A stretch of DNA of 64,000 nt from Paenibacillus thermotolerans (GTDB lineage Bacteria; Bacillota; Bacilli; Paenibacillales; YIM-B00363). This document shows, piece after piece, positions 43,435 to 50,947 of the stretch (position 1 is its first letter; each line of letters begins with the position of its first letter). Position numbers and translations under genes: made by a program. The stretch is taken from the NCBI RefSeq assembly GCF_028745515.1, contig NZ_JAQZSG010000012.1:84622-148621 (forward strand). Reading direction: 5' to 3'. The notes beneath the pieces were generated by a model. It was not told the DNA's origin. It worked only from the letters and a program-made list of their open reading frames with translations, and searched no databases.

Positions 43435-44430
43435 ATGGGATTGAGGATTATTCATGCGCCGATCGAAATCGGGGGGCAGGTGGGGATTTTATGCAATGCT
43501 TTGAATCGTATGGGACATCAAGCGACAGGGTTTCACAGGTACCGGACTTTCCACGACTATTCGGCAAATATCAGAACAATCGATAAATACGAACTAATCA
43601 AATGTTTTTCGGAAATCGCGGATTTTTATGATTTATACCATTTTCATTATAATATGTCGATTTTGCCCGGTTATGGCGATTTGGATATTGTTTCACGACT
43701 GAATAAACCGATGGTAATGCATCATTGGGGAAACGATGTAAGAACGAGAAGCGTCGCCGCATTGAATAATCCGTATGTATACACCGGCGATTCTCCGCCG
43801 GAAGAAGATATTCATAATAAATTATCGAAAGTTTCGGAGCTCATTTCAACTTGTATTATCCAAGACTATGAAGTATACGCTTACGTTAAACCGTATTATA
43901 AAGCAGTTCACGTATTGCCGCTTGCCATTGATGTTACGCGATATTGTGCCGTTTATCCGAACGAATCGGAGAAGCAGCCGCTTATTGTTCACGCTCCGAC
44001 GAATCGGCTCTTTAAAGGAACGGCTACAATCGAGAGCGTTATCGAGAAGCTGCGGAAGGAATTTCCTCTAAGATATTGTCGGGTGGAAAAGCAACCCCAT
44101 GAAAAAGCGATAGCTTTGTATCGAAGCGCGGATATTATAGTAGATCAAATATTGTGCGGCTCATATGGAGTGCTTAGCGTTGAAGCCATGGCGCTCGGGA
44201 AGCCCGTAATCGCTTATATTCGATCGGATTTGGCCGGCACTTATCCTGCAATTCCTCCCGTGTGCAATGCGAATCCTGAAACTTTATACGATGTATTGAA
44301 GCAATTGCTTGCTTCGGGGGAGTTTCGGCGGCTGAAAGGGATCGAAGGAAGGCGTTACGTCGAAGCCGTTCATGATAGCGGAATCATTGGCAAAAAATTG
44401 TCGGAGATATATTCCCGGCTGATTGGTTAG
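43435..44430 (+). CDS. GT-B glycosyltransferase, paralogue 7 of 7
   Basis: 331 residues; start uncertain among ATG 43429, ATG 43435 and TTG 43441. 43435 is used because AAGG lies 6 nt upstream; TTG would best match the M-x-[IVL]-x-H start of the paralogues. Motifs: [111 protein letters not shown]. Divergent partner of the DUF4855-like gene at 42365; ends at a strong terminator shared with the DUF4183 gene. Confidence 0.8.
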   Translation: MGLRIIHAPIEIGGQVGILCNALNRMGHQATGFHRYRTFHDYSANIRTIDKYELIKCFSEIADFYDLYHFHYNMSILPGYGDLDIVSRLNKPMVMHHWGNDVRTRSVAALNNPYVYTGDSPPEEDIHNKLSKVSELISTCIIQDYEVYAYVKPYYKAVHVLPLAIDVTRYCAVYPNESEKQPLIVHAPTNRLFKGTATIESVIEKLRKEFPLRYCRVEKQPHEKAIALYRSADIIVDQILCGSYGVLSVEAMALGKPVIAYIRSDLAGTYPAIPPVCNANPETLYDVLKQLLASGEFRRLKGIEGRRYVEAVHDSGIIGKKLSEIYSRLIG

Positions 44431-44457
44431 AGGAAAGGCTTGTGCTATATATGCAAG

Positions 44458-44507
44458 AAAGTCCCTGTTCTGTTGCGCTTAAGCGACAAAACAGGGACTT
44501 TGTTTTT
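44458..44507. terminator. Bidirectional terminator
   Basis: AAAGTCCCTGTT and AACAGGGACTTT pair around an inner TGTTGCGC/GCGACA stem, followed by TGTTTTT on the plus side. It lies between the stops of the converging glycosyltransferase and DUF4183 genes. Confidence 0.85.
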
Positions 44508-44889
44508 AAGTGACTACCGTCGTCGAAGAGGTCGGAGCAAAGTTTATGACTTCCAACACAATCGGTGTTCCCGACGGGATCGAGTCGCCGCCGGCCGGTA
44601 CCGCAATTGCTAATGATCCCACCGTAGTCGCACCCGGCGTATAGGTGGAAATGCCTTGCATCTGCAGGACGCCGTTAATGTAAACATTAAACATGCTGTT
44701 ATCCGTTGCCAGCACAGGAAGAGCGGTCACCGCTGCGCCGGAATCATCGAAAAAACTCGCTGCATCAATTGTTAATGTCGTACCCGCGCCTGTAGTGCTT
44801 GCCGTAACGTAAAAAAATTTTTCCGGTGTCGGAACCGTTTCCGTAATAGTCGTTGCCGTAACAAGCAGCTTCATAAGCTGTAATGCCAT
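44506..44889 (-). CDS. DUF4183-containing protein 1
   Basis: 127 residues, nearly all one DUF4183 domain: FFYVTASTTGAGTTLTIDAA, FFDDSGAAVTALPVLATDNS, FNVYINGVLQMQGISTYTPG, then LAIAVPAGGDSIPSGTPIVL and EVINF. DUF4183 proteins are common in spore formers, often beside collagen-like proteins, and are probably spore-surface beta proteins. ATG 44889 has GGGAGG 9 nt upstream. An AATAAACTA motif ends 39 nt before the start (44928-44936). Convergent with the last glycosyltransferase. Confidence 0.85.
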   Translation of the reverse strand: MALQLMKLLVTATTITETVPTPEKFFYVTASTTGAGTTLTIDAASFFDDSGAAVTALPVLATDNSMFNVYINGVLQMQGISTYTPGATTVGSLAIAVPAGGDSIPSGTPIVLEVINFAPTSSTTVVT

Positions 44890-44927
44890 GAATAAGTACC
44901 TCCCTTCGTAAAGGATGTGTTCAACAT

Positions 44928-44936
44928 TAGTTTATT
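44928..44936 (-). promoter_or_regulatory. Sigma-K-like -10 (AATAAACTA)
   Basis: Minus-strand AATAAACTA differs from CATAnnnTA at one base and ends 39 nt before the DUF4183 start, the same distance as at 45520 and 45646. Confidence 0.45.
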
Positions 44937-44980
44937 CGCTATTGAACGAAAGGACAGGGCTTACTATAGGGAGTATAAAT

Positions 44981-45481
44981 CTATTTGCACTCAAGCTTTG
45001 CGAAAAAACCGACCGATTCGAGAATTATTGGAGTTCCTTCGGAGATCTTTTGACCGGTTGCAGCCAATGTTATTGCATCAGGTCTGACGCAATATATTTT
45101 GCCTTCCTGCAGAACGCCGTTAATGTACAAATTTGTGTAGCCATTATGACCGTGATCAGTCAGTTCACTGACCGGTTCTCCGGCATCGTCTACAAAACTG
45201 TTGGAAAATATAACGGTTTCTTCTGATAAGTCGATGTCACTCGGAGCAATGTAAAAATACCTCCTGATCATCGGTTTCACGACAATCGAAGGTTCGATGG
45301 GGTACGGGGCCGTCGTGTTTATTTTAATGTGATTAATGACGGAGTATTGTGATTTTTGAGAGTTGCATCTCTTTCGGGATGTTTTCTTTTTTTTAATCGA
45401 GCATCTATTGGTGTCTTTCGAACGCTTTCGGCAAGGTTTGTTTTTCCGATTACAGCAAACGTTAATAATTATTTTGTACAT
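44981..45481 (-). CDS. DUF4183-containing protein 2 with basic Cys-containing N-terminus
   Basis: 166 residues. The first 45 or so are rich in Lys, Arg, Asn and Cys (CCNRKNKPCRKRSK, KKKKTSRKRC), unlike the acidic or neutral DUF4183 partner. The rest is a DUF4183-like domain (RRYFYIAPSDIDLSEETVIF, FVDDAGEPVSELTDHGHNGY, TNLYINGVLQEGKIYCV, ISEGTPIILESVGFFAKLEC). The basic tail may serve docking on an acidic surface polymer, and the Cys could cross-link. GGAGGTG precedes the ATG at 45481. CATAAACTA ends 39 nt upstream. Confidence 0.8.
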   Translation of the reverse strand: MYKIIINVCCNRKNKPCRKRSKDTNRCSIKKKKTSRKRCNSQKSQYSVINHIKINTTAPYPIEPSIVVKPMIRRYFYIAPSDIDLSEETVIFSNSFVDDAGEPVSELTDHGHNGYTNLYINGVLQEGKIYCVRPDAITLAATGQKISEGTPIILESVGFFAKLECK

Positions 45482-45519
45482 TAGGATGGGAACACCTCCT
45501 CCGAAACATTGCGTTGAAT

Positions 45520-45528
45520 TAGTTTATG
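45520..45528 (-). promoter_or_regulatory. Sigma-K-like -10 (CATAAACTA)
   Basis: Full match to CATAnnnTA on the minus strand, 39 nt before the ATG of the second DUF4183 gene. The -35 is not clear. Confidence 0.5.
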
Positions 45529-45645
45529 AAATATTTATATTTGAGGAAAGGGACAAAGGACCGGTAAGGGTTCGCCTATTGCCGTTTTTGCCGGAAAAAT
45601 AGGTTTAAAAACTCCACTGTTACCGTGTCTCAGATCAATAACGGA

Positions 45646-45654
45646 CATACCCTA
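45646..45654 (+). promoter_or_regulatory. Sigma-K-like -10 (CATACCCTA)
   Basis: Full match to CATAnnnTA, 39 nt before the TTG start of the collagen-like gene. The -35 is not clear. Confidence 0.5.
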
Positions 45655-45692
45655 ATATATGACAAAGGTAAACAAGCGAAGGGGTGTGAGAA

Positions 45693-47204
45693 TTGCCGCT
45701 GAATAATGTTGTCGTAAACGGCAGGTTCGAAACAGGAGCATTGGCTCCCTGGTTATCGGCGAATGCCTCCATCCATAGCGCGCAAAGCCATTCCGGCACG
45801 TACAGCGCATTATTAGCAGGAGGGAATGCAAACGCGTACTTATCTCAATACGTTCCTTTGACGGAAGGGCACAATCTGGAGATTTTATATTCGCTAGCCA
45901 AAAACGGCTCTCAACCGAGCAAGCCCGTTACAGTATCTGTGTCATACTATAATGCATCGTATACTTTTTTAGGATCGGGACTGATCGTGACGAACCCCTT
46001 CGATCGGATTCCCGACGCGTCAACGACCGACGGATGGTTGGAAATTTATAATGTTACGTCGCCTGCCCCTTTGGGAACTGCGCGAGCGTTGATTACGATC
46101 AATGCGCTTCCTATGGCCGGAAGCGCGGGAGTTTTCGTGGATGATGTCCAAGCATATCCGTTTGACGGAATGCAAGGCCCAATTGGTCCGACGGGTCCGA
46201 CAGGTCCGACAGGTCCGACGGGTCCAACGGGTCCGACAGGTCCGACGGGTCCAACGGGTCCGACAGGTCCGACAGGAGCGACAGGTCCGACGGGTCCGGC
46301 AGGTCCTGAGATCCCCACACCGGTTAACCGCATCTATGTGGCGAATACCGGATCAAATACAGTTTCGGTTATTAACGGGTACACCAATTCGGTAGCAGCG
46401 ACCGTTACTGTTGGCATATCGCCGGTTGCGGTTGCCGTAAACCTGGTATCGGACCGATTCTATGCAGTCAACCAAGGCAGCAATTCGATCGGCGTCTACG
46501 ACGGAGCGACGAATATGTTCATCACCAATATTATCGTCGGTACGCAGCCTTCAGCCGTTGCCGTGAATCCGCAAACCAACCGGATTTACGTCGCGAATCA
46601 AGGAAGCAACGATGTGACGGTCATAGACGGGTCCTCCAACAGCGTGATGGCCACGATAGCCAATGTAGGCACCGGACCGAGGGGCATCACAGTCAATTCG
46701 GTTACGAATCGTATTTATGTCGCAAGTCAAGGTGGAGATTTCACGGTATTGGACGGCGCTTCGAACGCCATTCTCATTTCTTACAATATCGATGGAAATC
46801 CATTCGGAGTAAAGGTCAATCTGACAACCAATGCGGTTTATGTGGCTCGGGAATCGTTCAACGATGTTTTGGCGATTGAGGGAAATTCCAATCTTCCCGT
46901 AAGCGGTATAGGTGTCGGTGCATCCCCGGTTGCCGTCGACGTAAATCCTGTCACGAACCGCATCTATGTGGCCAACAGCGGCGATGGCACCGTTACGGTC
47001 ATAGACGGACTTACGAATGCGGCGCTTGGAACATTTGCTTCGGGCAACGAACCGCGAGGCGTCGGTGTAAATCCGTTAACAAACGCCATTTACGTGGCAA
47101 ACGCTATGGATAATAACTTGTCGTTTTTCTTCGGCGTGACGAATACGCTGCTCGATACCATCCCTGTCGGAACGAATCCGTTCGGGGTAGGTGTAAATCC
47201 GTAA
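45693..47204 (+). CDS. Collagen-like surface protein: NTTRR-F1-type domain, GPT repeats, YVTN propeller
   Basis: 503 residues from TTG 45693 (GAAGGGGTG upstream). Residues 1-160 resemble the NTTRR-F1 domain of spore-former surface proteins ([49 protein letters not shown]). About 162-206 is collagen-like: GPI, ten [12 protein letters not shown] and GPE triplets. The rest holds seven YVTN beta-propeller repeats beginning [20 protein letters not shown], enough for one complete seven-bladed ring. In Bacillus BclA-type exosporium proteins, GPT threonines are O-glycosylated, so this is the best candidate acceptor for the glycosyltransferases. Spore or cell surface location inferred. Confidence 0.88.
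   Translation: MPLNNVVVNGRFETGALAPWLSANASIHSAQSHSGTYSALLAGGNANAYLSQYVPLTEGHNLEILYSLAKNGSQPSKPVTVSVSYYNASYTFLGSGLIVTNPFDRIPDASTTDGWLEIYNVTSPAPLGTARALITINALPMAGSAGVFVDDVQAYPFDGMQGPIGPTGPTGPTGPTGPTGPTGPTGPTGPTGPTGATGPTGPAGPEIPTPVNRIYVANTGSNTVSVINGYTNSVAATVTVGISPVAVAVNLVSDRFYAVNQGSNSIGVYDGATNMFITNIIVGTQPSAVAVNPQTNRIYVANQGSNDVTVIDGSSNSVMATIANVGTGPRGITVNSVTNRIYVASQGGDFTVLDGASNAILISYNIDGNPFGVKVNLTTNAVYVARESFNDVLAIEGNSNLPVSGIGVGASPVAVDVNPVTNRIYVANSGDGTVTVIDGLTNAALGTFASGNEPRGVGVNPLTNAIYVANAMDNNLSFFFGVTNTLLDTIPVGTNPFGVGVNP
46176..46310 (+). repeat. 9-bp tandem repeat coding for GPT collagen triplets
   Basis: Fifteen 9-bp units, mainly GGTCCGACA, GGTCCGACG and GGTCCAACG, the latter three forming a longer 27-bp period in places. 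Such tracts vary in copy number between strains. Confidence 0.9.
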
Positions 47205-47309
47205 AGAACGCCGTGAATTAGCCATGAAAATCCTATGCAGAAACGAGGATTTCTTATGGTCACGATCGGCTTATGCATGATTGTAAAGGAGTCTTATAGG
47301 ATTAAAAAA

Positions 47310-47347
47310 GGGCGAGCCTGATTAAGGCTACGCCCCTTGCTGTTTTT
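47310..47347. terminator. Terminator between collagen-like and DUF2935 genes
   Basis: GGGCG-A-GCC pairs with GGC-TA-CGCCC around TGATTAA, followed by CTTGCTGTTTTT on plus and preceded by AAAAAA, so it may work in both directions. Confidence 0.75.
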
Positions 47348-47399
47348 ATGGATCATTTAACGGACAAGAAATATACGCAAAAAATGACACTTGTTTACG

Positions 47400-48206
47400 T
47401 TATTTTTTCGAAGCGGCGGCATTCGTTAAGGTGTTTTCAAACATATCGATAATGTGAAGGAATCTTTCGGCTTCCCGAAACACATGATCAGCAAGCAACG
47501 GATGGATAATGCTTTTAATGCGGCAGGCCTCAATCAAATCTCTTGCCGTCTTCTTAAAATCCCGAAGGGATTTCACGGAAACTCGATTCTGATCAAGGAA
47601 TTGGTCAAGTAAGGGGGCGGTTTGCGATTGCGGCCGCATGGAGTCTAAATCACGGGCTTGAAACAGCAGCTGATCGAAATCATGGCTAAAGTTCCTGGCT
47701 TGATCCACTAATTTACGTTCGGAGGGATCAAGCAAATGTCCTATAAACTTCGCATGGTCCGCCATGATTCGCAAGAAAAATACATTTTCATTAATGATGG
47801 CATCCGGTAAGGGGTCAAGTGTGCCGTTATTGAGTTCCTGCAATCGGTTTCCGAAATAAAAGGCTTCCCTGCTTACGTGGTCAACCAACAATGGGAAATT
47901 ATTCGCTCCAGGAAGCTGGCAGGTCAATATGAGTCCTAACACTTTTCTTTTAAAAGCCCATATATGAGTAACGGCGTTATACACTTCGGTGTTGAATCTT
48001 TTTATTAATTCAGGATCAGATTGGGACGTGAATGCGGTTGCTCTTCTTTCAATTTCTTCGAAAACGGCGTAAAAGTGATTCGCTTCATTTATTAACTGAG
48101 TGTCTTCGGCACGAAAACCAAGCCTGAGAAATAGAGAATGTTCTTTCATGATCCGCGACCAGAACCTGACTTCGTCTAAAGAACGCGAAACAAACCCGTT
48201 AATCAT
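47400..48206 (-). CDS. DUF2935-family protein
   Basis: 268 residues, two related helical halves each starting with an acidic/His pattern: EVRFWSRIMKEHSLFLRLGF (about 12) and NENVFFLRIMADHAKFIGHL (about 139), with later DHVSREAFYFGNRL and DHVFREAERFL. This matches DUF2935, a helical bundle family of Bacillota in which the conserved Glu/His residues may bind metal. Function unknown. No signal peptide. Single gene between two terminators. Confidence 0.8.
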   Translation of the reverse strand: MINGFVSRSLDEVRFWSRIMKEHSLFLRLGFRAEDTQLINEANHFYAVFEEIERRATAFTSQSDPELIKRFNTEVYNAVTHIWAFKRKVLGLILTCQLPGANNFPLLVDHVSREAFYFGNRLQELNNGTLDPLPDAIINENVFFLRIMADHAKFIGHLLDPSERKLVDQARNFSHDFDQLLFQARDLDSMRPQSQTAPLLDQFLDQNRVSVKSLRDFKKTARDLIEACRIKSIIHPLLADHVFREAERFLHIIDMFENTLTNAAASKK

Positions 48207-48310
48207 AGAGACACCTCGCTTAATTTTACTGTATTAATAAAGAGTATTAAGACGATTGGCAATAATGCCAGTACCAGAATATGTTTATCTATTACGAGTA
48301 AACATTAATA

Positions 48311-48353
48311 AAGAAGGGCAGAACCGGATATGCGATTCCGGTCTGCCCTTCTT
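48311..48353. terminator. Terminator downstream of the XRE-cupin gene
   Basis: AAGAAGGGCAGA-A-CCGGA pairs with TCCGG-T-CTGCCCTTCTT. On the minus strand it is followed by TATT; stem is long and GC-rich. Confidence 0.75.
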
Positions 48354-48355
48354 TA

Positions 48356-48907
48356 TTATAGGAGATCCCCTTCGACATCGGTGTCTGTGTAGACGGATAT
48401 AAGCACGATTGCCGTATCCTCGCCTATGTTTTTCACCAAATGAGGAGTGCAGGCATTCCAACTGAAGGAGTCGCCCTCTTCGAATTCGGCTGAATCTTCC
48501 CCCTGCTCAGCGTAGACCCTGCCTTTGATGACGACATGGACCTCTTCGCCTTCGTGCGCACGAGGGATATGCCCTGTGGATGTTCCGGGAGGAAACTCCA
48601 CGAGCATCATCCGTACGTTCTTCGTGGAGCTCAGGTGCGCTACCTTTAATTTTTCCGCGCCGCTGGTCGTTATTGTCCGTTCATCCTTTCGGACAATATG
48701 CATTCGATCCTCTTTCTTTAAAAGCAAATAAGCCAAAGGCACCTTCAAAGCTTGCGCTATGCTTTCCAGCGTCGATATGGAAGGGGAGGTTTTATTGGTC
48801 TCAACCTGGCTCATGAAGCCTTGGGACAGGCCGGTTTCTTCGCAAATTTGGGCGATGGTTATATTTTTGCGCTTTCGAATCGCCCGTATAGTGGAGCCGA
48901 TATCCAT
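48356..48907 (-). CDS. XRE-family regulator with cupin domain
   Basis: 183 residues from ATG 48907 (GAGGTG 7 nt upstream; an upstream frame extension is ignored). N-terminal helix-turn-helix (ITIAQICEETGLSQGFMSQV, then SPSISTLESIAQALKVPL), C-terminal cupin_2 barrel (MLVEFPPGTSTGHIPRAHEG, then EEVHVVIKGRVYAEQG). Such regulators sense small ligands through the cupin pocket. It is divergent from the DoxX/esterase/dioxygenase operon and is the likely controller; repeated ATATTAGC elements lie in the gap. Confidence 0.85.
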   Translation of the reverse strand: MDIGSTIRAIRKRKNITIAQICEETGLSQGFMSQVETNKTSPSISTLESIAQALKVPLAYLLLKKEDRMHIVRKDERTITTSGAEKLKVAHLSSTKNVRMMLVEFPPGTSTGHIPRAHEGEEVHVVIKGRVYAEQGEDSAEFEEGDSFSWNACTPHLVKNIGEDTAIVLISVYTDTDVEGDLL

Positions 48908-48951
48908 CCCATAACACCTCACAAAATATTTGTAATACAAAACATAATTTT

Positions 48952-49034
48952 ATATTAGCAATTTTTCTGTTGACATGCTAGTGTGCTTCGCTTAATATTA
49001 GCCATATAAAATTTATATATTTATAACTAATATT
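48952..49034 (+). promoter_or_regulatory. Promoter and possible operator of the DoxX operon
   Basis: TTGACA (48970-48975), 17 bp, TAATAT (48993-48998). ATATTAGC occurs at 48952 and 48995 and its inverted form CTAATAT at 49027, flanking the promoter. A candidate binding site for the divergent XRE-cupin protein. Confidence 0.5.
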
Positions 49035-49052
49035 TTGGGGGAGAGAAATAGA

Positions 49053-49457
49053 ATGGCAAAGACTGCAGTTGTTTCGTTTATTATGCGTGTAGGAATGGGA
49101 ATTATATTTTTGATGCACGGTATCGCCAAGCTTCAAATGGGGCTTAGCAATGTAGACGCATGGTTCAGCTCCATGGGCGTTCCTGGCTTTTTGGCTTACG
49201 CCGTGGCGGCGCTTGAGCTTGTGGGCGGCATTATGCTCATTGCGGGATTGTTTACCCGTTATGTATCGGCCTTGTTTGTCGTCATGCTGATCGGTGCAAT
49301 TGTGACGATGAAGCTTCCGGTCGGACTTCTTGGCAACGGTCAAATGGCCGGCTATGAGTTGGATCTCGGATTTATATTTGTATCGTTGTATTTGGCCTCT
49401 GCCAATGAGAAGGGGTTCTCGGTCGACCGCCTTATTATGAACAAGCGCAGCGCATAA
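49053..49457 (+). CDS. DoxX-family membrane protein
   Basis: 134 residues from ATG 49053 (GGGGGAGAG upstream). Four hydrophobic helices typical of DoxX: MRVGMGIIFLMHGIAKLQMG, VAALELVGGIMLIAGLF, FVVMLIGAIVTM, LGFIFVSLYLAS. DoxX-type proteins (for example CatD in Bacillus) act with dioxygenases or thiol reductants in quinone and oxidative stress. First gene of a four-gene run. Confidence 0.87.
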   Translation: MAKTAVVSFIMRVGMGIIFLMHGIAKLQMGLSNVDAWFSSMGVPGFLAYAVAALELVGGIMLIAGLFTRYVSALFVVMLIGAIVTMKLPVGLLGNGQMAGYELDLGFIFVSLYLASANEKGFSVDRLIMNKRSA

Positions 49458-49479
49458 CTTACTACTAAGGATGATGATT

Positions 49480-50139
49480 ATGAACCCGGTTTATCAATAT
49501 GACGTTCATATGCCGGCCAAGATGAATCCGGACAAAAAATATCCGGTCGTCTTTACGCTCCACGGCAAAGGCTCCAATGAAAGTAATATGTTCGGTCTGG
49601 TCGCCCCGCTCTCGGACAATTTCATCATTATAGGCATTCGCGGCAATCTGCCGCTCGGTACAGGTTGGCAGTATTACGATCTGAAGAGTCTGGGCAATCC
49701 CATTCGGGAGATGTTCGACGAAGCGGTGAAACGGCTCGAAGCATTCATTCAATATGCAACGGAGAAATATCCGATCGATCCCGGCAAGCGATATTTGCTC
49801 GGTTTCAGCCAGGGCGCCATCCTCTCCATGACGCTTGCGCTTACGATGGGGGACCGGCTGAAGGGGATCGTAGCATTGAACGGGTATATTCCCGACTTTG
49901 TGAAGACGGAATATCCGCTGCGCAGCGTGAAGGACGTATCGGTATTTGTTTCGCACGGACAATTCGATTCCGTATTCCCGGTTCGGATCGGCCGCGAGAC
50001 GGCGGCGTATTTCCAGAATCAGACGCAGCGCTTAACATTCAAAATGTATCCGACGGACCATGGCGTATCGGAAGAGAATCAGCATGATGTGCTGAATTGG
50101 CTGAAGCGGGATGCCGGTTTGATTACAACACAGGAGTGA
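49480..50139 (+). CDS. Alpha/beta hydrolase, phospholipase/carboxylesterase family (MhqD-like)
   Basis: 219 residues from ATG 49480 with AAGG 9 nt upstream. Esterase landmarks: YPVVFTLHGKGSNESNMFGL (oxyanion region), nucleophile Ser in YLLGFSQGAILSMTL, Asp in SHGQFDSVFP, and His in YPTDHGVSEE. Resembles MhqD, which is induced by hydroquinones in Bacillus subtilis. Cytoplasmic. Lies between DoxX and a ring-opening dioxygenase, supporting a role in aromatic or quinone detoxification. Confidence 0.85.
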   Translation: MNPVYQYDVHMPAKMNPDKKYPVVFTLHGKGSNESNMFGLVAPLSDNFIIIGIRGNLPLGTGWQYYDLKSLGNPIREMFDEAVKRLEAFIQYATEKYPIDPGKRYLLGFSQGAILSMTLALTMGDRLKGIVALNGYIPDFVKTEYPLRSVKDVSVFVSHGQFDSVFPVRIGRETAAYFQNQTQRLTFKMYPTDHGVSEENQHDVLNWLKRDAGLITTQE

Positions 50140-50147
50140 TGAGCCGC

Positions 50148-50918
50148 ATGATGCCTTCTTATTTTTTCGCGCACGGTGCTCCTTCGATCGTGCTTGAGGA
50201 TAACGAATATACGCAATTGTTAAAAGAATTTAAAAATCAAATGCCCAGGCCGAAAGCGATCGTGCTCTTTTCCGCTCATTGGGAGGAACCGGTACAGACG
50301 GTCGGAGCCGCCGAAGCGTATGAAACCATTTATGATTTCGGAGGGTTTCAGGACGAGCTTTACGAAATGACCTATCCGGCGAAAGGCGAGCGTACGTTAA
50401 GCGAACAGATTCAGTCTCTGTTTAGGAAACAAGGCGTCCCGAGTGTTTTGAATGAAAAAAGAGGACTGGATCACGGGGCTTGGGCGGTTTTGAAGCTATT
50501 GTATCCGGACTCGGATATCCCGGTTGTCGCTTTATCCGTGAACAGGCATTTGACGAACGAGCAGCAGTATCAAATCGGCAGAGCGTTGTCGGAGCTTAGA
50601 GAACAGGACGTTCTCATTATCGGAAGCGGCGGAACGGTTCATAATTTAAGAAGGTTGAAGTGGCATTCCGACGAAATCGACGAGTGGGCGCAGCAGTTCG
50701 ACAGTTGGCTGCAAAGCAAGCTCGAGGCATGGGATACGGAAGCGTTGTTTCACTATCGGGAACTGGCTCCTTACGTTCAAGAGGCCGTTCCGACGAGCGA
50801 ACACTTTATTCCGCTGCTGCTCGCAATGGGCTCGGGTGACGCTAACCGCAAGGCGAAGCTGCTTCACCGCAGCTATCAATATGGGAATCTAAGTTTAAGC
50901 TGCTGGCAATTCAATTAA
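50148..50918 (+). CDS. DODA-type extradiol ring-opening dioxygenase (LigB-like)
   Basis: 256 residues; ATG 50148 chosen because AGGAG lies 11 nt upstream (ATG 50139 overlaps the previous stop but is too near the ribosome site). Class III extradiol dioxygenase pattern: SYFFAHGAPSIVLEDNEYTQ (first iron His), IVLFSAHWEEPVQTVG (second His), GLDHGAWAVLKLLYPDSDIP (acid/base His), IIGSGGTVHNLRRLKW. Opens catechol-type rings using ferrous iron. Substrate unknown. Third gene of the DoxX run. Confidence 0.85.
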   Translation: MMPSYFFAHGAPSIVLEDNEYTQLLKEFKNQMPRPKAIVLFSAHWEEPVQTVGAAEAYETIYDFGGFQDELYEMTYPAKGERTLSEQIQSLFRKQGVPSVLNEKRGLDHGAWAVLKLLYPDSDIPVVALSVNRHLTNEQQYQIGRALSELREQDVLIIGSGGTVHNLRRLKWHSDEIDEWAQQFDSWLQSKLEAWDTEALFHYRELAPYVQEAVPTSEHFIPLLLAMGSGDANRKAKLLHRSYQYGNLSLSCWQFN

Positions 50919-50947
50919 GAAAGACGATCGAAAGAGGGCGGAGCATA

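Noticed and set aside
46176..46310. Short regular repeat considered as a CRISPR
   Set aside because: Contiguous 9-bp units without spacers, inside a coding frame.
46046..46395. Alternative frames across the collagen repeat giving GPV, RVR or DLSD repeats
   Set aside because: By-products of the 9-bp DNA repeat on other frames and strand.
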